DNA of 64,000 nucleotides from Hypericum androsaemum (lineage: Eukaryota; Streptophyta; Magnoliopsida; Malpighiales; Hypericaceae): NCBI GenBank assembly GCA_963995505.1, contig OZ023180.1, forward strand, positions 8,405,263 to 8,469,262. The letters run 5' to 3'. The translations under genes and the position numbers were made by a program. Below are positions 36,493 through 47,978 of the stretch, one piece after another. The notes under the pieces were generated by a model, which was given only the letters and a program-made list of their open reading frames with translations, did no database searches and was not told the origin of the DNA. Within the stretch, counting starts at the first letter, position 1. The number at the start of each line of letters is the position of its first letter.

Positions 36493-37295
36493 TGATATGA
36501 ATCTCCGCGGAAAAGATTCACAACTCGGACCGTTTGTTACTTTAGAATGGATCAGATCACAACTCACAAGAACTCACTCGAACTAAGGCACGAAATTGAA
36601 CCTTAACCCGCAACAAGAACTTCTGAACCTTGACCTAAGGTCGAATCACGCCACAAGCGAGGATGGATGGTCCGCTTGATAAGTGAAAGATAAATTCCAG
36701 CCAAGACGACTCACCAGCCTAAGCAAGAACAAACGAGTATCAAACTCTCAACTAGCCAATGCTAAGTATTTCCGAATTGTGTGTCCGTTTTATTGCTAGG
36801 AGTCCTCTTTATATAGGCTCCCAAAGTACCAAAATATTCCTAAACAAGCTAACTCCTTAAAAAGGAGTTCAAAGGCTGGCCAAAACTCTCTTTCCTATTC
36901 TAAGGAGATTCTGGCCGAATTATTCAACTAAAATAGGAAATAATCTAAACAAATAATATCTAATAGAATAACAATTAATTGCACGTCCTAACAAGAAGAT
37001 GCATGGCCTAAATAGGTTGATTCTTGCTGATTCTCCATGTGCGCATGCATCCAGAAGTTGGTGTGCATATTAAGCTTCCAAAATAGCCTCTATCACGTGC
37101 ATGGGCTTTGCATGTGCCTCATGCACGTCCTTGCACTTGTACGCACCAACTTGAGCCCAAACTTCTTGCATTAGTCCATTGAAATCAGATTGCAACTTCC
37201 TAGCTCGTGCTCTTGTCATTGGCCCAATTGGAACTTGAACTTGCTGCGAGTCTACAAGCTTGATAGTAGGTGCGTCCTTAGGCTTGCTCACATCA
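36493..37295 (-). repeat. 5' LTR of G1-c (803 bp)
   Basis: Matches the 3' LTR except at two positions. It drives transcription leftward through the leader (36478-35858), which is like that of G1-a and G1-b, into the gag-pol frame. Confidence 0.96.
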
Positions 37296-37429
37296 ACATC
37301 CTTGTAGTCCTGCAAGAGAGAAACAATCACACTAGGCAAGTGTGGCACAAGTTCGTTAGTTATAAAAAGTGTCTCCATATACCGGAGTAAGATCATACTC
37401 TTTTTTTCAAAACAAGCTTGCTTGATTTC
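37296..37429 (-). pseudogene. G2-b protease-RT linker fragment
   Basis: Antisense [17 protein letters not shown] and [10 protein letters not shown], ending at the G4-b LTR. The predicted TSD of G4-b here is ATTTC (37425-37429); its partner was removed by the deletion. Confidence 0.82.
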
Positions 37430-40400
37430 TAGTGTAGGCAACGAAGCGTGATCAAACTTAGCAAATGATTTGGAACGAACAATGAAAGGTAAAGCTCTAA
37501 TCTGCTCCTTCCGAAGCTCAACTAGAGTGTTGCTTGATTTAACAAGCGGCCAGCTAGGGCAAATCACTCAGAATTCGTGCAAATCCGTGCACAACTCATG
37601 CAAATCCATGCACGAAAGGAAAGCTCACTCGCTCAGGGTTTTGGATTTCAATTCACTGTCCGTTTATTCCATTCAAAAGAAACACATATAGGGGCGTGAT
37701 TCAAGGCGTGTCTTGAAGGGCATTAATCACGCACCTCCTCACATTTCAGCCTGCCTTAGTAACCGCCTATATTTGAATGTCACCATTAAGCCTTATTACA
37801 TTCGGAAATAAAGAGGAAAAAAAAGGAAATGAAGAGTTCGGACAGCTTGTGAATTAAATGAAACTCGGACAACTCAAAATGCAAGCCATGCGCACGTACG
37901 TTGCACCTTATTCTTGGAGGCTTCCTACGCCATCCTCCCCTGCTTGAGAAGATGCTAGTCCCGAGCAGCCAGCTTGCTAGGAAAAGGAAGAGGATCATAG
38001 TAGGGTGTCAAGTCAGCGACATTGAAGGTCTTGGACACCCAAGCTCCTCCGGGAGATCAAACGCATAGGCATTATCATTCACACGCCTCATGTTCTTGTA
38101 TGGACCGAACCTCCTTGCTTGAAGCTTGCCTCCCATGTTGGAGGGCATCCTCTCCTTCCGAAAGTGCACTATAACCTGCTCTCCTCGCTGGAAAATTCGC
38201 TCCTTTCTTCGAGCATCCACGCGCTGCTTCTCTTTGCCATACGTATCTTCCAACCTCTTCTTCACAGCATCTAGCACGGATTGAACATGCTCCGCGTACG
38301 AAATGGCAGCTGCATTGGCTCGTGGAGGCCTTGGCACACTAGACACATCCACAAGATGATTAGGGACCTTCGTATACACCAAAGAAAAAGGAGACTTCCC
38401 TGTGGAGCGATGTATCGCGCCATTATATGCAAACTCAGCTATAGGAAGTGCAAGATCCCATTGGCGCTTCCTCTCATGACAAAGGCTTCGGAGAAGATTC
38501 CCAAGTGTACGGTTGGTTGCCTTAGTCTGCCCATCAGTCTGGGGGTGCGCAGTTGTGCTAAATTTGAGGGTTGCATCGAACATCCTCCAAAGTGTCTTCC
38601 AGAAGCTCGCAAGAAACTTCGTGTCACGATCAGAAATAATGGACTTTGGCTCTCCATGCAGACGTACCACCTCCCTAAAGAAGTGTTTAGCCACGGCACT
38701 CGGATCATTTTTCTTTTGCATGGAATGAAGTGCGCCATCTTCGACAACCTGTCCACAACAACAAAAATAGAATCTGTACCCCTCGGGGTACGAGGTAATC
38801 CTAGCACGAAGTCCATGCTCAAGTCTTCCCAAATTGCTTCAGGAATGGGGAGGGGTGTGTAAAGGCCAGTATTGTGTACGCTGCCCTTAGTTTCTTGACA
38901 CACTCTGCAATGCTTCACAAAGTTGGCAACCTCCTTCGTCATTTTTGGCCAGAAAAATCTTTCTTGCAATGAGACCAAAGTCTTGTCACGACCAAGATGA
39001 GCTGAGAGAGCCCCTCCATGCAACTCCCATATTAATTGATCGCGTAAAGATGTCTTAGGGACGCACAACTGATTCCCTTTCATCAAGTAACCATCCTGCA
39101 AGAAATAATCTTCGTACCCTTGGCCATCTTTGCACTTCATCCTTCTCATATTGCTCACGAAGACAATCAAAAGCAGTGATCATTCCCCTCAATTCAGTAA
39201 GCAACATTACCCTCCTACTCAATGCATCGGCAACCACATTCAGAGTTCCACTCTTGTGCATGATTTTAAATGGAAACTTTTGCAAGTACGTACACCAACG
39301 TGCATGCATGGGATTACTCAACTTTGATTGATCAAATAAGAATTTCAATGCTTGATGATCAGAATAAAGCACGAATTCCTTACCAACCAAGTAGTGTTCC
39401 CACGTCCTAAGAGCTCGAACAACCGCGTAGAACTCCTTTTCATAGGTGGTCCATTTTTTCCTTGGTTCACTTAGCTTCTCGCTGAAGTAAGCTAGTGGTC
39501 TCTTCTCTTGGGACAGGACAGCTCCTATTCCAAGTCCAGACGCGTCCACTTCAACTTCAAACAATTTGGTAAAGTCTGGAAGAGCTAGCACGGGTGCGGT
39601 GCTCAATTTCTCCTTCAATATCTGGAAGGCTCGATCAGCTCCCTCTCCCCACACAAAAGGAGAATTCTTCTTGAGTAGGTTCGTAAGAGGGGCAGCAATG
39701 ATGCTAAAATCCCTTATGAACCTTCGATAGAAGGTTGCTAATCGAAGGAAACTCCTGACTTGACTCACGTTAGCAGGCACCGGCCACGAGCTAATAGCTT
39801 CAACCTTGGATTGGTCAACATGGATTCCTTCTTTCCCTACATTGAATCCCAAGAACAGAAGCTTCTCCTTCCAGAAACTACATTTCTTCAAGTTCACGTA
39901 TAACTTATTATCTTGGAGAGCTTGAAACACATCTTGCAAATGGGTTACGTGATCCTCCTCAGTCTTGCCATAGACTAGGATATCATCAAAATACACCACA
40001 ACGAAGGTGTCTAGGAAAGGCTTCAAGACTTGGTGCATAAGACGCAAAAATGTGCTCGGAGCATTGGTGAGGCCGAAAGGCATCACGAGCCATTCATATA
40101 AACCATCCCTCGTCTTGAAGGCAGTCTTCCATTCATCCCCGGGTCGGGTCCTGATCTGGTGGTAGCCACTTCGAAGATCAATCTTAGAGAAAATAGTGGC
40201 ACCACTAAGATTATCCAGCATATCATTGAGCCGTGGGATTGGGAAGTGATATCCAATCGTGATCTTGTTGATTGCATGACTGTTTTTGGCACGAGAAGCG
40301 CAGGAACACCACAGGGACTAAAGCTCTCTCGCACGTATCCCTTATTCAGAATATCCTGGACTTGCTCCCTCACAATCTGATTTTCCTTCGGACTCATTCT

Positions 40401-40840
40401 GTAATGCGGCAAATTAGGGAGAGTTACACCCGGAATTAAATCAATCGGGTACTGGATATCCCTCAAAGGGTGTAACCCCTCGGGCAAGTCTTCCTTCACA
40501 ACCTCGGGAAACATCTCAAATAACTTCACAATCTGATCAGGCAAGGGCTCGGACTCTCCTTCTTCTGGCAATGACGTATGCTTCATCACTATGAATTGAC
40601 ACCAATCTGAAGCATTTAGATCTTCCACAAACTCGCGGGAGTAAGATACCATCGTTACCAGCTGCATGGTACTGTTTAATTGGATTCTCCCTTGCTTCGG
40701 CCTCCCAGGGAGTAAGGTGAATTGCTTGCTCCCCTTCTTAAGCTCGTACGTGTTCTCCTTGCCTTTGTGTATGGCCTGATTGTCAAATTCCCACGGTCGG
40801 CCAAGGAGAATGTGGCAAGCGTCCATTTCAAGGACATCAC
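37430..40840 (-). mobile_element. G4-b: truncated Ty3/gypsy element of the G4 lineage
   Basis: 3' LTR at 37430-37932 (about 503 bp). On its own strand it starts TGGCGTAGG and ends CCTACACTA, where CCTACGCCA is expected. A polypurine tract lies at 37933-37950 (minus strand), then antisense pol. The 5' part stops inside protease ([18 protein letters not shown]) and is joined directly to the middle of G2-b's 5' LTR. Gag, leader and 5' LTR are gone. Its LTR is unlike that of G4-a, so it is a sister subfamily. Confidence 0.84.
38008..40840 (-). pseudogene. G4-b pol pseudogene
   Basis: Protease remnant, RT (YFDD near 39980), RNase H (VDASG, YSDHQA) and integrase (HPQTDGQ) in at least three frames. 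One break is a deletion near 40285 that removes the RT stretch around [11 protein letters not shown]. Others lie near 39100 and 38750. Open pieces: 40221-39055, 39170-38439 and 38832-38008. Non-functional. Confidence 0.87.
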
Positions 40841-41505
40841 GAGAACCTATGGTCCAAGTCGAACCACGCCACAAACGATGATGGGTGAATCGTTTGATAA
40901 GTGAAAAGTTTCGCTCAAGCTAAGCAATCCAGCAATTAGCAAGAACACGCAAGGAGTATCTAACTCACAAAATTATCAATCTCAAAAGTTGTGTCCGTTT
41001 TATTGCTAGGAGACCTCCTTATATTGGCTCCAAAGTACCAAGGTATTCCTAAACAAGCTAACTCCTTAAAAGGAGCTCAAAGGCTGGTCAAAACTCTCTT
41101 TCCTACTCTAAGGATATTCTGGCCGAATTATTCAACTAAAATAGGAAATAATCTAAGCAAATAATATCTCTAATAGAATAACTAATAGTTGCACGTCCTA
41201 ACAAGTAGATGCACGGCCTAAATAGGTTGATTCTTTCTGATTCTCCATGTGCGCATGCATCCAGAAGTTTGCGTGCATATCAAGCTTCAAAAATAGCCTC
41301 TATCACGTGCATGGGCTTAGCGTGGGCCTCATGCACGTCCTTGCACTTGTACGCACCATCTTGAGCCCAGACTTCTTGCATTAATCCATTAAATTCTGCC
41401 TGAAACTTTTTGGCTCTTGCTCGTGTCACCGGTCCAATTGGTACGTGCACTTGCCGTGAGTCTTGTGGCTTGAATGTAGGTGTGTTCGTAGGTGTGCTCA
41501 CATCA
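40841..41505 (-). repeat. Truncated 5' LTR of G2-b (665 bp)
   Basis: Matches 20421-21083 of the 3' LTR but lacks the outermost ~128 bp, replaced by the G4-b junction. The right end is intact (...GCTCACATCA), followed by CTCTT. It carries a short frame fusing the tail region to G3-b linker (open 41777-41280), a by-product of insertion. Confidence 0.9.
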
Positions 41506-43267
41506 CTCTTTCCCTTCATTGGCCATTTTCCTTTCTTTTTTTCGGCTTCTTCTCTCCGCTCAATTTTTTTCTTTTGGTCACTCTTCTTTTTCTCATCATT
41601 CTCTTTTTGTAACTTCAATTGATCTTCACAAACTTGTGACGGTGTTAATGGTGCTAATGTGATTACTCGTCGATTGAGTGTGAACGAGTACTTGTTCGTG
41701 TAGCCATCATGCTTAACCTTCCTATCAAATTGCCATGGCCTTCTGAGTAGTAGGTGACCAGCTTGCATTGGCACCACATCACATCTTCATCTTCATATTT
41801 GCCAATTCGAAATGTCACTAGCGCTTGCCTTTCCACGCGTACTTCTCTACTATCATTCAACCACTATAGCTTGCAAGGTTTAGGGTGTTTCTTTGTGATC
41901 AACCCCAACTTTTCTACCATATTGGTGCTTGCAACATTAGTATAGCTTCCTCCATCAATAATGATGCTAAACACCTTGCCCTTGATATAACACCTTGTGT
42001 GGAAAATATTCTCTCGTTGTGCATCATCATCTCCTTCTTTTGCTTGCAAGTTCAAAGCCCTTCTTGTCACCAAAGTGAGTGCTTCCGTAGCTTGGAATTC
42101 CTCCTCGGGCAGGTCTTTCAATGAGGGCATGCTTCCATGGTCTGAGTCTTCTCCTTCTGTCTTGACCTCCCCGCTCTCTCTGAGCACCATAACCTACTTG
42201 TTAGGAGATTGACTTGCTATGTGCCCCCTTCCTTGACATTTAAAGCACCTAATGTCTCGATTTCTTGTAGGAGGGGCTTCCACTTTCTTTTGAGAGCTGG
42301 TATTAGAACTCTCGGTCTTGTGTTCTACTTTGGCCGCCTGTGGCCTATCAAACTTTTTTGGATAATTTGGCTTCCAAGTAGCACTTGATGTAGCTCGTGT
42401 TCCTCCCCCTTTCTTCATTAGTTTCTCTATCTTGTTGGCCACATGAACCATATCTTCCAATTCGACATAGTGTTGTAGCTCCACTTTGTCTTGAATTTCA
42501 GGATTTAGTCCATTCAAGAACCTAGCCATAGTGGCTTCACGATCCTCCTCTACGTTGGCTCGTATCATGGCCATCTCCATCTGCTTATAGTAATCTTCCA
42601 CACTCATACTTCCTTGTCGCAGTCCTTGTAACCTTTTAAAAAAATCACGGTAGTAATGACAAGGAATAAAGCGTTTCCTCATCCCAACTTTCATCTCCTC
42701 CCATGTCTCTGTCGTATATTCTCTGTTACGTCTCCTGTTTGTGACAAATTGATCCCACCAAGTTATAGCATAGTCAGTAAATTCAGTCACAGCCAGCTTT
42801 ACCTTCTTTGCCTCGGAACAATTGTGACAATCAAACACAAATTCGATCTTCTTCTCCCATTCAAGATAGGCCTCCGGATCAGAACGACCTACAAAGGAAG
42901 GTATTTTTAACTTGATGCTTCCCAAATTGTCATTCCCTCTCCGCCTGGCCTCCCAAGGTTGGCGTTCATTCCTCAATCTCCTAACATTCCTTGTGGAGCC
43001 TACGTCCTCATCAAAGTCAGACTCATCTCCACTCATTCCTCCCATAGGTGCTATTCTTCCCATAGGTGCTATTCTTCTTTGGGCATGAGGTATGCTTTGT
43101 GGTTGTTGGCTAGCACGTGAATTCTCTATGTTATCCAGGCGTTGGTGTATTTGCTCAACCTCCGCTCTCATCATTTGTTGGAGCTTCCCCGTTAAGGCCT
43201 CCACAAATACCTTAGGGTCAACGTTGCCCAAAGTTCCTTCTCTTTCTCCTTCATTTTTGTGAGACAT
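41506..43267 (-). pseudogene. G3-b gag and protease pseudogene
   Basis: Start codon at 43267-43265 (MSHKNEGE), placed like the G1 start just after TTGCAG. The Gag core ([20 protein letters not shown]) is present. The zinc knuckle has lost its last Cys ([14 protein letters not shown]), and TAG at 42196-42194 replaces a Gln codon. The protease motif IDGGS is near 41965, with a frameshift near 41780 and the charged linker after it. An 18-bp tandem duplication encodes RIAPMG twice near 43045-43080. Confidence 0.88.
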
Positions 43268-43656
43268 GTTGCTGCAAGAAAATTGGTTAGTTAAAATAAT
43301 AATGGCTCTTTTCTCTCTAATGTGCTCACCACTCTTGCCTTTTTCCTCTCGTGACACTCTTATTGGTTCTTGCGGAGCTAGTAGAGATTAGCTTGGCCTT
43401 CGCACACTTTAGTTGTCGAGTCCTCTACTTTCTTCTTCTTGCTTTCGTTCTTGCCTTCGCTTCTATCTTCTTGCTTCGTTTCTTCCTTCTTTTTTTTGTC
43501 TTTTTTTTTGGGATCAGATTACACAACCAAGAACAACTAAGTCACGAATCTGAGCACCAAACTACTACGGCAAAACAAATCAGAATACTAGAATAAACAA
43601 AGCGTTAAACAAAAAGGATAGAAGGCCTAAAGTAGAACCAAAGCTCTGATACCAAA

Positions 43657-45037
43657 TGATATGAATCCCGTCAGGTATTCGCACCAACTCGGACCGTCTA
43701 CTCTAGGATGATGGTTGATCTTGACCCGTCGCTTTGCGCCTTGCACCGAACCTCAGTGTTGGCTAACTTTGACCCGTAGCAATGGTGAGAACGCGAACCT
43801 TGGTCTTGAAATGAATACACCACAAACGGAGATGGGAATTCTGTTTGATAAGTACAAACGCCCTAGATTAGCAATCCAGCCCGCAAGAACAACCAGAGTA
43901 TCAAAACTCACGAATTTTCTTATGCCAAAAAGTGATCGTTTATTGAATTCGTGGCTCCCTTTATATAGAGGTTAAAACTGACATGGATAGACTCCAAAGT
44001 CAACAAGATAAGTTCTGAAGAGCTCCAATCTTATCATACTACTTAAACTAGGTCTAAAACGAATGTTTATCTAAGAATTGAAAAAAACACAATCATTATC
44101 CACTATTGGATAACTCTTATTCCTAAACAAGAAATAACTAAAGGATATAATTTCCTAATCAAAGCCTGAAAAGGCCCATGCGTCCGCCATAGTGTATGCT
44201 ATTGATATGAATCTGATCACAAGAATATTAATTTCGTTTTTTGGATGTTTTTGAGTCTGTTTAGGAAGTTAATTATATGTTATTTTCGTTTTATAAGAGT
44301 TCTAGTCTATTTAGGAAGTCAATAATGTGAGAATTTCGTTTCTTTAAGAGTTCAAGTCAGTTTAGGAAGGTGATTATATGATAATCACGTTTTTAAGCAA
44401 TCATAAGAGTCCTAAACTTATTTTCCTTTTTAGTTTCCCTTTTTAAGTCATATTTATCTAGTTAGAAGTTATATTTAATTAGGAATCTCTTTGTAACAAT
44501 CTGCCTATATATAAAGGCTTTATCAATGAGAATGAGGAGAATAATTTGAGTACAAAAAACGTGGGCTTTGCTCTCTTGGTTCTTCGGAACTGTTCGAACA
44601 CAGCGGAGGGATTCCGTTCGTTCACCTTCGACTTATCAAGCAGATCTACATCACCGTTTGTGGCGTCTTCATCAAATCAAGGTTCTTGTTTCCCTACAGC
44701 AGCGGGTCGAGGTTGTTCATACCGAGGTTCTTGCAAAGGTGCAAACAACGGGTCGAGATTTCCATCAATCTGAACGTAGATAGATCTGGCTTTCGCGTGG
44801 ATCCGTAACAAGATTCACATCAGCTATGCATCCAAAATAACTCCAATCACGTGTATGGGCTTTGCATGGCCTCCTTGAACGTCCACGGGCTTACACGAAC
44901 TGGTTGTAGTCCAAATCCCTTGCATTAATCCGTTGAGCTCAGCATGGAATGTCTTTGCTCTTGCTCTTGTGATTGGTCCAAGTGGAACTCGTACCAGTTG
45001 TGGGTCTTGTAGCTCCATAGTGGACGTGTTCACATCA
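43657..45037 (-). repeat. 5' LTR of G3-b, interrupted by a solo LTR
   Basis: Starts TGATATGAATCCCGTCAGG (plus view) and ends GTTCACATCA. Minus the 625 bp of solo LTR plus duplication it is about 756 bp. The primer site is just left (GATACCA, 43648-43654). The tail-coding U3 is at 44828-45037. Leader 43268-43656 shows the same splice-acceptor-like end as G1. Confidence 0.88.
44203..44822 (+). repeat. Solo LTR (620 bp) related to N2 LTRs
   Basis: TGATATGAATCTGATC...GATTCACATCA flanked by GCTAT at 44198-44202 and 44823-44827. No internal region, so it arose by LTR-LTR recombination after insertion. TATATATAAAGG at 44506-44517 gives plus orientation. The segment at about 44560-44760 resembles the U5 region of N2 LTRs, but the 5' half is shorter and different. 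Confidence 0.87.
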
Positions 45038-46610
45038 CTTAAGCCCATCCAAGAGCCGATCCACAAGGTTACGTGATCCCCTGATCCGTGCCTCACTTAC
45101 CTACCTAGCACCACCAAAAGCCGAGCAATATCATGGCCGATCCGGATACAGTAAGGAGACTTGGAGATCTTGAGACCGCGATGCAAGAGGTTTTGACTCA
45201 ACTAAGAAACATGGAAGTGCAACCACCGGCTGCCGCGGGAGACAACGCAAGGGAAGATGAGGGCGAGGAGGATCGTGATGACCTCGACTCGGTGCATACG
45301 CAACCGGTCAGAGGAGGACGTGGAAATAGAGGGGGACGAGGTCGAGGAGGAGATGGTGGATGAGGTGCGCGAAGAGAAGCCTATAGAGGAGGAGAAAGAG
45401 ATTTTGCTCGACGCGTAGATTGCCCTTTCAAAATGAATATAGAGAAGTTCTATGGGGACATGGATGTAGAAGGGTTCCTAAACTGGCTGGATTCGTTGGA
45501 GAAGTACTTTGACTGCATGGATCTCACTGAGGAGCAGAAGGTTAACTATGTCGCGTTCAAACTCGAATCTGGAGCTGCGGTTTGGTGGAGAAAGGAACAA
45601 GAAACCTAGAGAAGGAGAGGAGATCGTCCCATTCGTGATTGGCCCACTATGGAGCAAGCCCTAAGAGAAAGGTTTCTTCTCGTTGATTACCATCAAACCT
45701 TGTACACTCAATCTTTGTCTTGCACTCAAGGAAGTCGATCTGTTGACGAGTACACATCTGAGTTCATGAGATTGGCATCACGTAATGACCTGGAAGAGAA
45801 AGAAGATCAGATGATCGTACGGTACGTTGATGGCCTAAGCTATGAGATCAAGAACCGAATGGAGTTCGATACTTTCCTTTATTTCCCTGATGCGTGTGCC
45901 AAGGCAAGAAAGATAGGAGCTGCCTTGAAGAAGAAGAAAACGATTTCAAATCGATTTCAAGGACCCGGACAATCCTCTTCTTACCTTAAGGGAGGAAATG
46001 AGAAGAGTGTGCCTCAAGTAAATGACCTGAGACCGTCCACAAGAAAGCCGATCCGAGAAGTTACTCAACGAAAGGGAAAGGAGGTGGAAACAAGCTCGGG
46101 AATTCTTTGCTATAAATACAATGCTATAGGTCACAGGTCCAGCGAATGCCCCAAACGAAAGTTCACGCAACTTTGTGAGAAGGAAGATGAGGATAAAGAG
46201 TATTGTGGCGTCATGTGCAAGAAATTGCGGGACTCGCTCAGCGACTTGGGATGGTGTCACATTTTGGTAATGAAAGGGGTTGATCAGAATGCGGAGAAGA
46301 GTACGGATGGAGTTCCTGAGCCCGTGGTTCAATTGTTACAAGAGTTTCCAGAGGTGATCTCCGAAGACTTACAAAAGAGGCTGCCTCCCCTTCGCAATAT
46401 CCAGCACCAGATCGATCTGATCCCGGGCTCCATGCTCCCAAACTTGCCACACTACCGCCTCAGTCCTAAAGAGAACCAGATCATTCGTGATCAAATTCAG
46501 GAGCTTCTTGAGAAAGGCTACATTCAGGAGAGTCTAAGTCCTTGTGGGATGCCCGCATTATTGGTACCCAAGAAGGATGGCACGTGGAGGATGTGCGTTG
46601 ACAGCCGAGC
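45038..46610 (+). mobile_element. G4-c: fragment of a G4-lineage element, host of G3-b
   Basis: Begins in a leader resembling that of G4-a (AGCCGATCCACAAG) and continues through gag into RT, ending at the N1 LTR at 46611 (predicted TSD CGAGC, 46606-46610). Its 5' LTR would lie left of G3-b, outside the window. It is the oldest layer visible in this nest. Confidence 0.84.
45133..46610 (+). pseudogene. G4-c gag-pol pseudogene with protease deletion
   Basis: Gag starts MADPDTVRRLGDLETAMQ and has an RG-rich region. Stops at 45361-45363 (TGA; Arg in G4-a) and 45607-45609 (TAG). The knuckle has lost its second Cys (CYKYNAIGHRSSEC). After YCGVM the sequence jumps directly to the post-protease linker (LGWCHILVMK), so the aspartic protease is deleted. 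RT begins ([17 protein letters not shown]) and is cut by N1. Confidence 0.88.
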
Positions 46611-47358
46611 TGATATGAATCCTGTCAGGAACTCGCACCAACTCGGACCGTCTACTCTAGGATGATGGTTGATCTTGACCCGTCGCTTTGCGCCTTGCAC
46701 CGAACCTTAGTGTTGGTTAACTTTGACCCGTAGCAATGGTGAGAACGCGAACCTTGATCTTGAATCGAATACGCCACAAACGGAGATGGAAATTCCGTTT
46801 GATAAGTACAAACATCCTAGCTAAGCAATCCAGCCCACAAGGACAACCAGAGTATCAAATCTCACGAATTTTCTTATGCCAAAGAGTGATGTCTTTATTG
46901 AATTCGTGGCTCTCCTTATATAGAGGTTAAAACTGACCTGGATAGACTCCAAAGTCAACAAGATAAGTTCTGAAGAGCTCCAAACTTATCATACTACTTA
47001 AAATAGTTCTAAAAACGAATGTTTATCCTAAGAATTGAAAAACACAATCATTGTCCAACATTATCCACTATTGGATAACTCTTATTTCTAAAAAGTTATA
47101 AAAAGTTTGGATAACTCTTATTCCTAAAAAGTAGGAATCTTGGTTCTACTCCTTTAGGCGTCCAAAACAACTCCAATCACGTGCATGGGCTTTGCATGGA
47201 CGTCCACGAGCTTACACGAATTGGTTGTAGTCCAAATCCCTTGAATTAATCCGTTGAGCTCAACTTGAGGCATCTTTGCTCTTGCTCTTGTGATTGGTCC
47301 AAGTGGAACTCGAACTGGTTGTGAGTCCTGTAGCTCCATAGTGGATGCGTTCACATCA
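46611..47358 (-). repeat. N1 LTR 1 (748 bp)
   Basis: Plus view TGATATGAATCCTGTC...GTTCACATCA, followed by a polypurine tract (minus strand), so this is the 3' LTR of the outermost N1 copy. More diverged than the other three. Confidence 0.87.
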
Positions 47359-47978
47359 TTCCCCCCCTCTTGAAAAGGATTTGCCCTCAAATCCTTGCAT
47401 CCGTCATGCTTTTGCCAACTCACAACCATGCTGGTGCAAGATGAACTCTTTGAACATCGTGGCTGCACGTGATACCTTCCTTTCCAACAGAACAAGTACT
47501 TCGATCTTAAAGAATCTGAAGTCATCTACAACTCAAAAGCAAAAGCCCTACTAATCCGTTTAAGCCTTTCTTTGAACTTCAAACTATTCCAGATGTTGAT
47601 CAACGATGAACCACCAACATAATTAAACTCGTCCACACCTAAGAAGTCAATATGTTCAATATGTAAATCAGGAGACATGTAAGATATGGGTTGGACATCT
47701 TCCTTGTCAACTAAAACAACAAGTTCTTCTTGTTCACCATCAATAGCAGTTAAGCACTTCTTCATATGAACAACATCCACCAATTCTGATTCATTGAACA
47801 AATCTCTCAAGTAAAGAAGTGACATGGCATGGTCATCAAAACATTCTCCATCGAACAAGTCAATAGAATATTCACCAAATTCCTCCCATGTCAAAACCTC
47901 TTCTTCAACAATCACTTCAGCTGTAACCTCCAAATCGTCAGAACTACATACCTTCCCCTCAATGTCGTGCTGAGTGTT
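47154..47978 (-). pseudogene. N1 ORF copy 1, truncated and with a stop
   Basis: C-terminal part of the N1 protein. The 5' part is lost where the next LTR begins at 47979. A TAG at 47528-47526 replaces the GAG found in the other copies (FELEMTSDS). The remainder, including the tail inside LTR 1, is open to 47154. Confidence 0.83.

Larger units (their letters stand above)
30493..37295 (-). mobile_element. G1-c: complete young G1 retrotransposon, 6,803 bp
   Basis: LTRs at 36493-37295 (5') and 30493-31295 (3') are 803 bp each and differ at two positions that I can see (30658/36658 and 31202/37202). The TSD ACATC is at 30488-30492 and 37296-37300. It inserted in the protease-RT linker of G2-b, same orientation. 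The primer site is at 36490-36479. Confidence 0.97.
20293..41505 (-). mobile_element. G2-b: Ty3/gypsy element expanded to 21 kb by nested insertions
   Basis: The 3' LTR at 20293-21083 and the remains of the 5' LTR at 40841-41505 are bounded by matching CTCTT duplications (20288-20292 and 41506-41510), proving a single insertion into G3-b. Its own pieces are 21084-21371, 28175-30492 and 37296-37429. G1-b, G1-c and truncated G4-b lie inside. The gag region and the outer ~128 bp of the 5' LTR are lost in a deletion at 40840/40841. Confidence 0.92.
5495..45037 (-). mobile_element. G3-b: old Ty3/gypsy element split by at least five later insertions
   Basis: Collinear pieces on the minus strand rebuild one gag-pol. 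They are 45037-43657 (5' LTR), 43656-43268 (leader), 43267-41506 (gag, protease, linker), 20292-19852 (linker to start of RT), 14431-14253 (RT) and 7449-5495 (RT, RNase H, integrase). At each break the coding sequence resumes at the same codon and a 5-bp duplication flanks the intruder: CTCTT for G2-b, CCTTC for G4-a, TCATC for G1-a. The 3' end lies left of the window, beyond G2-a. The right flank is G4-c; the predicted TSD is CTTAA (45038-45042), not verifiable here. Confidence 0.87.
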
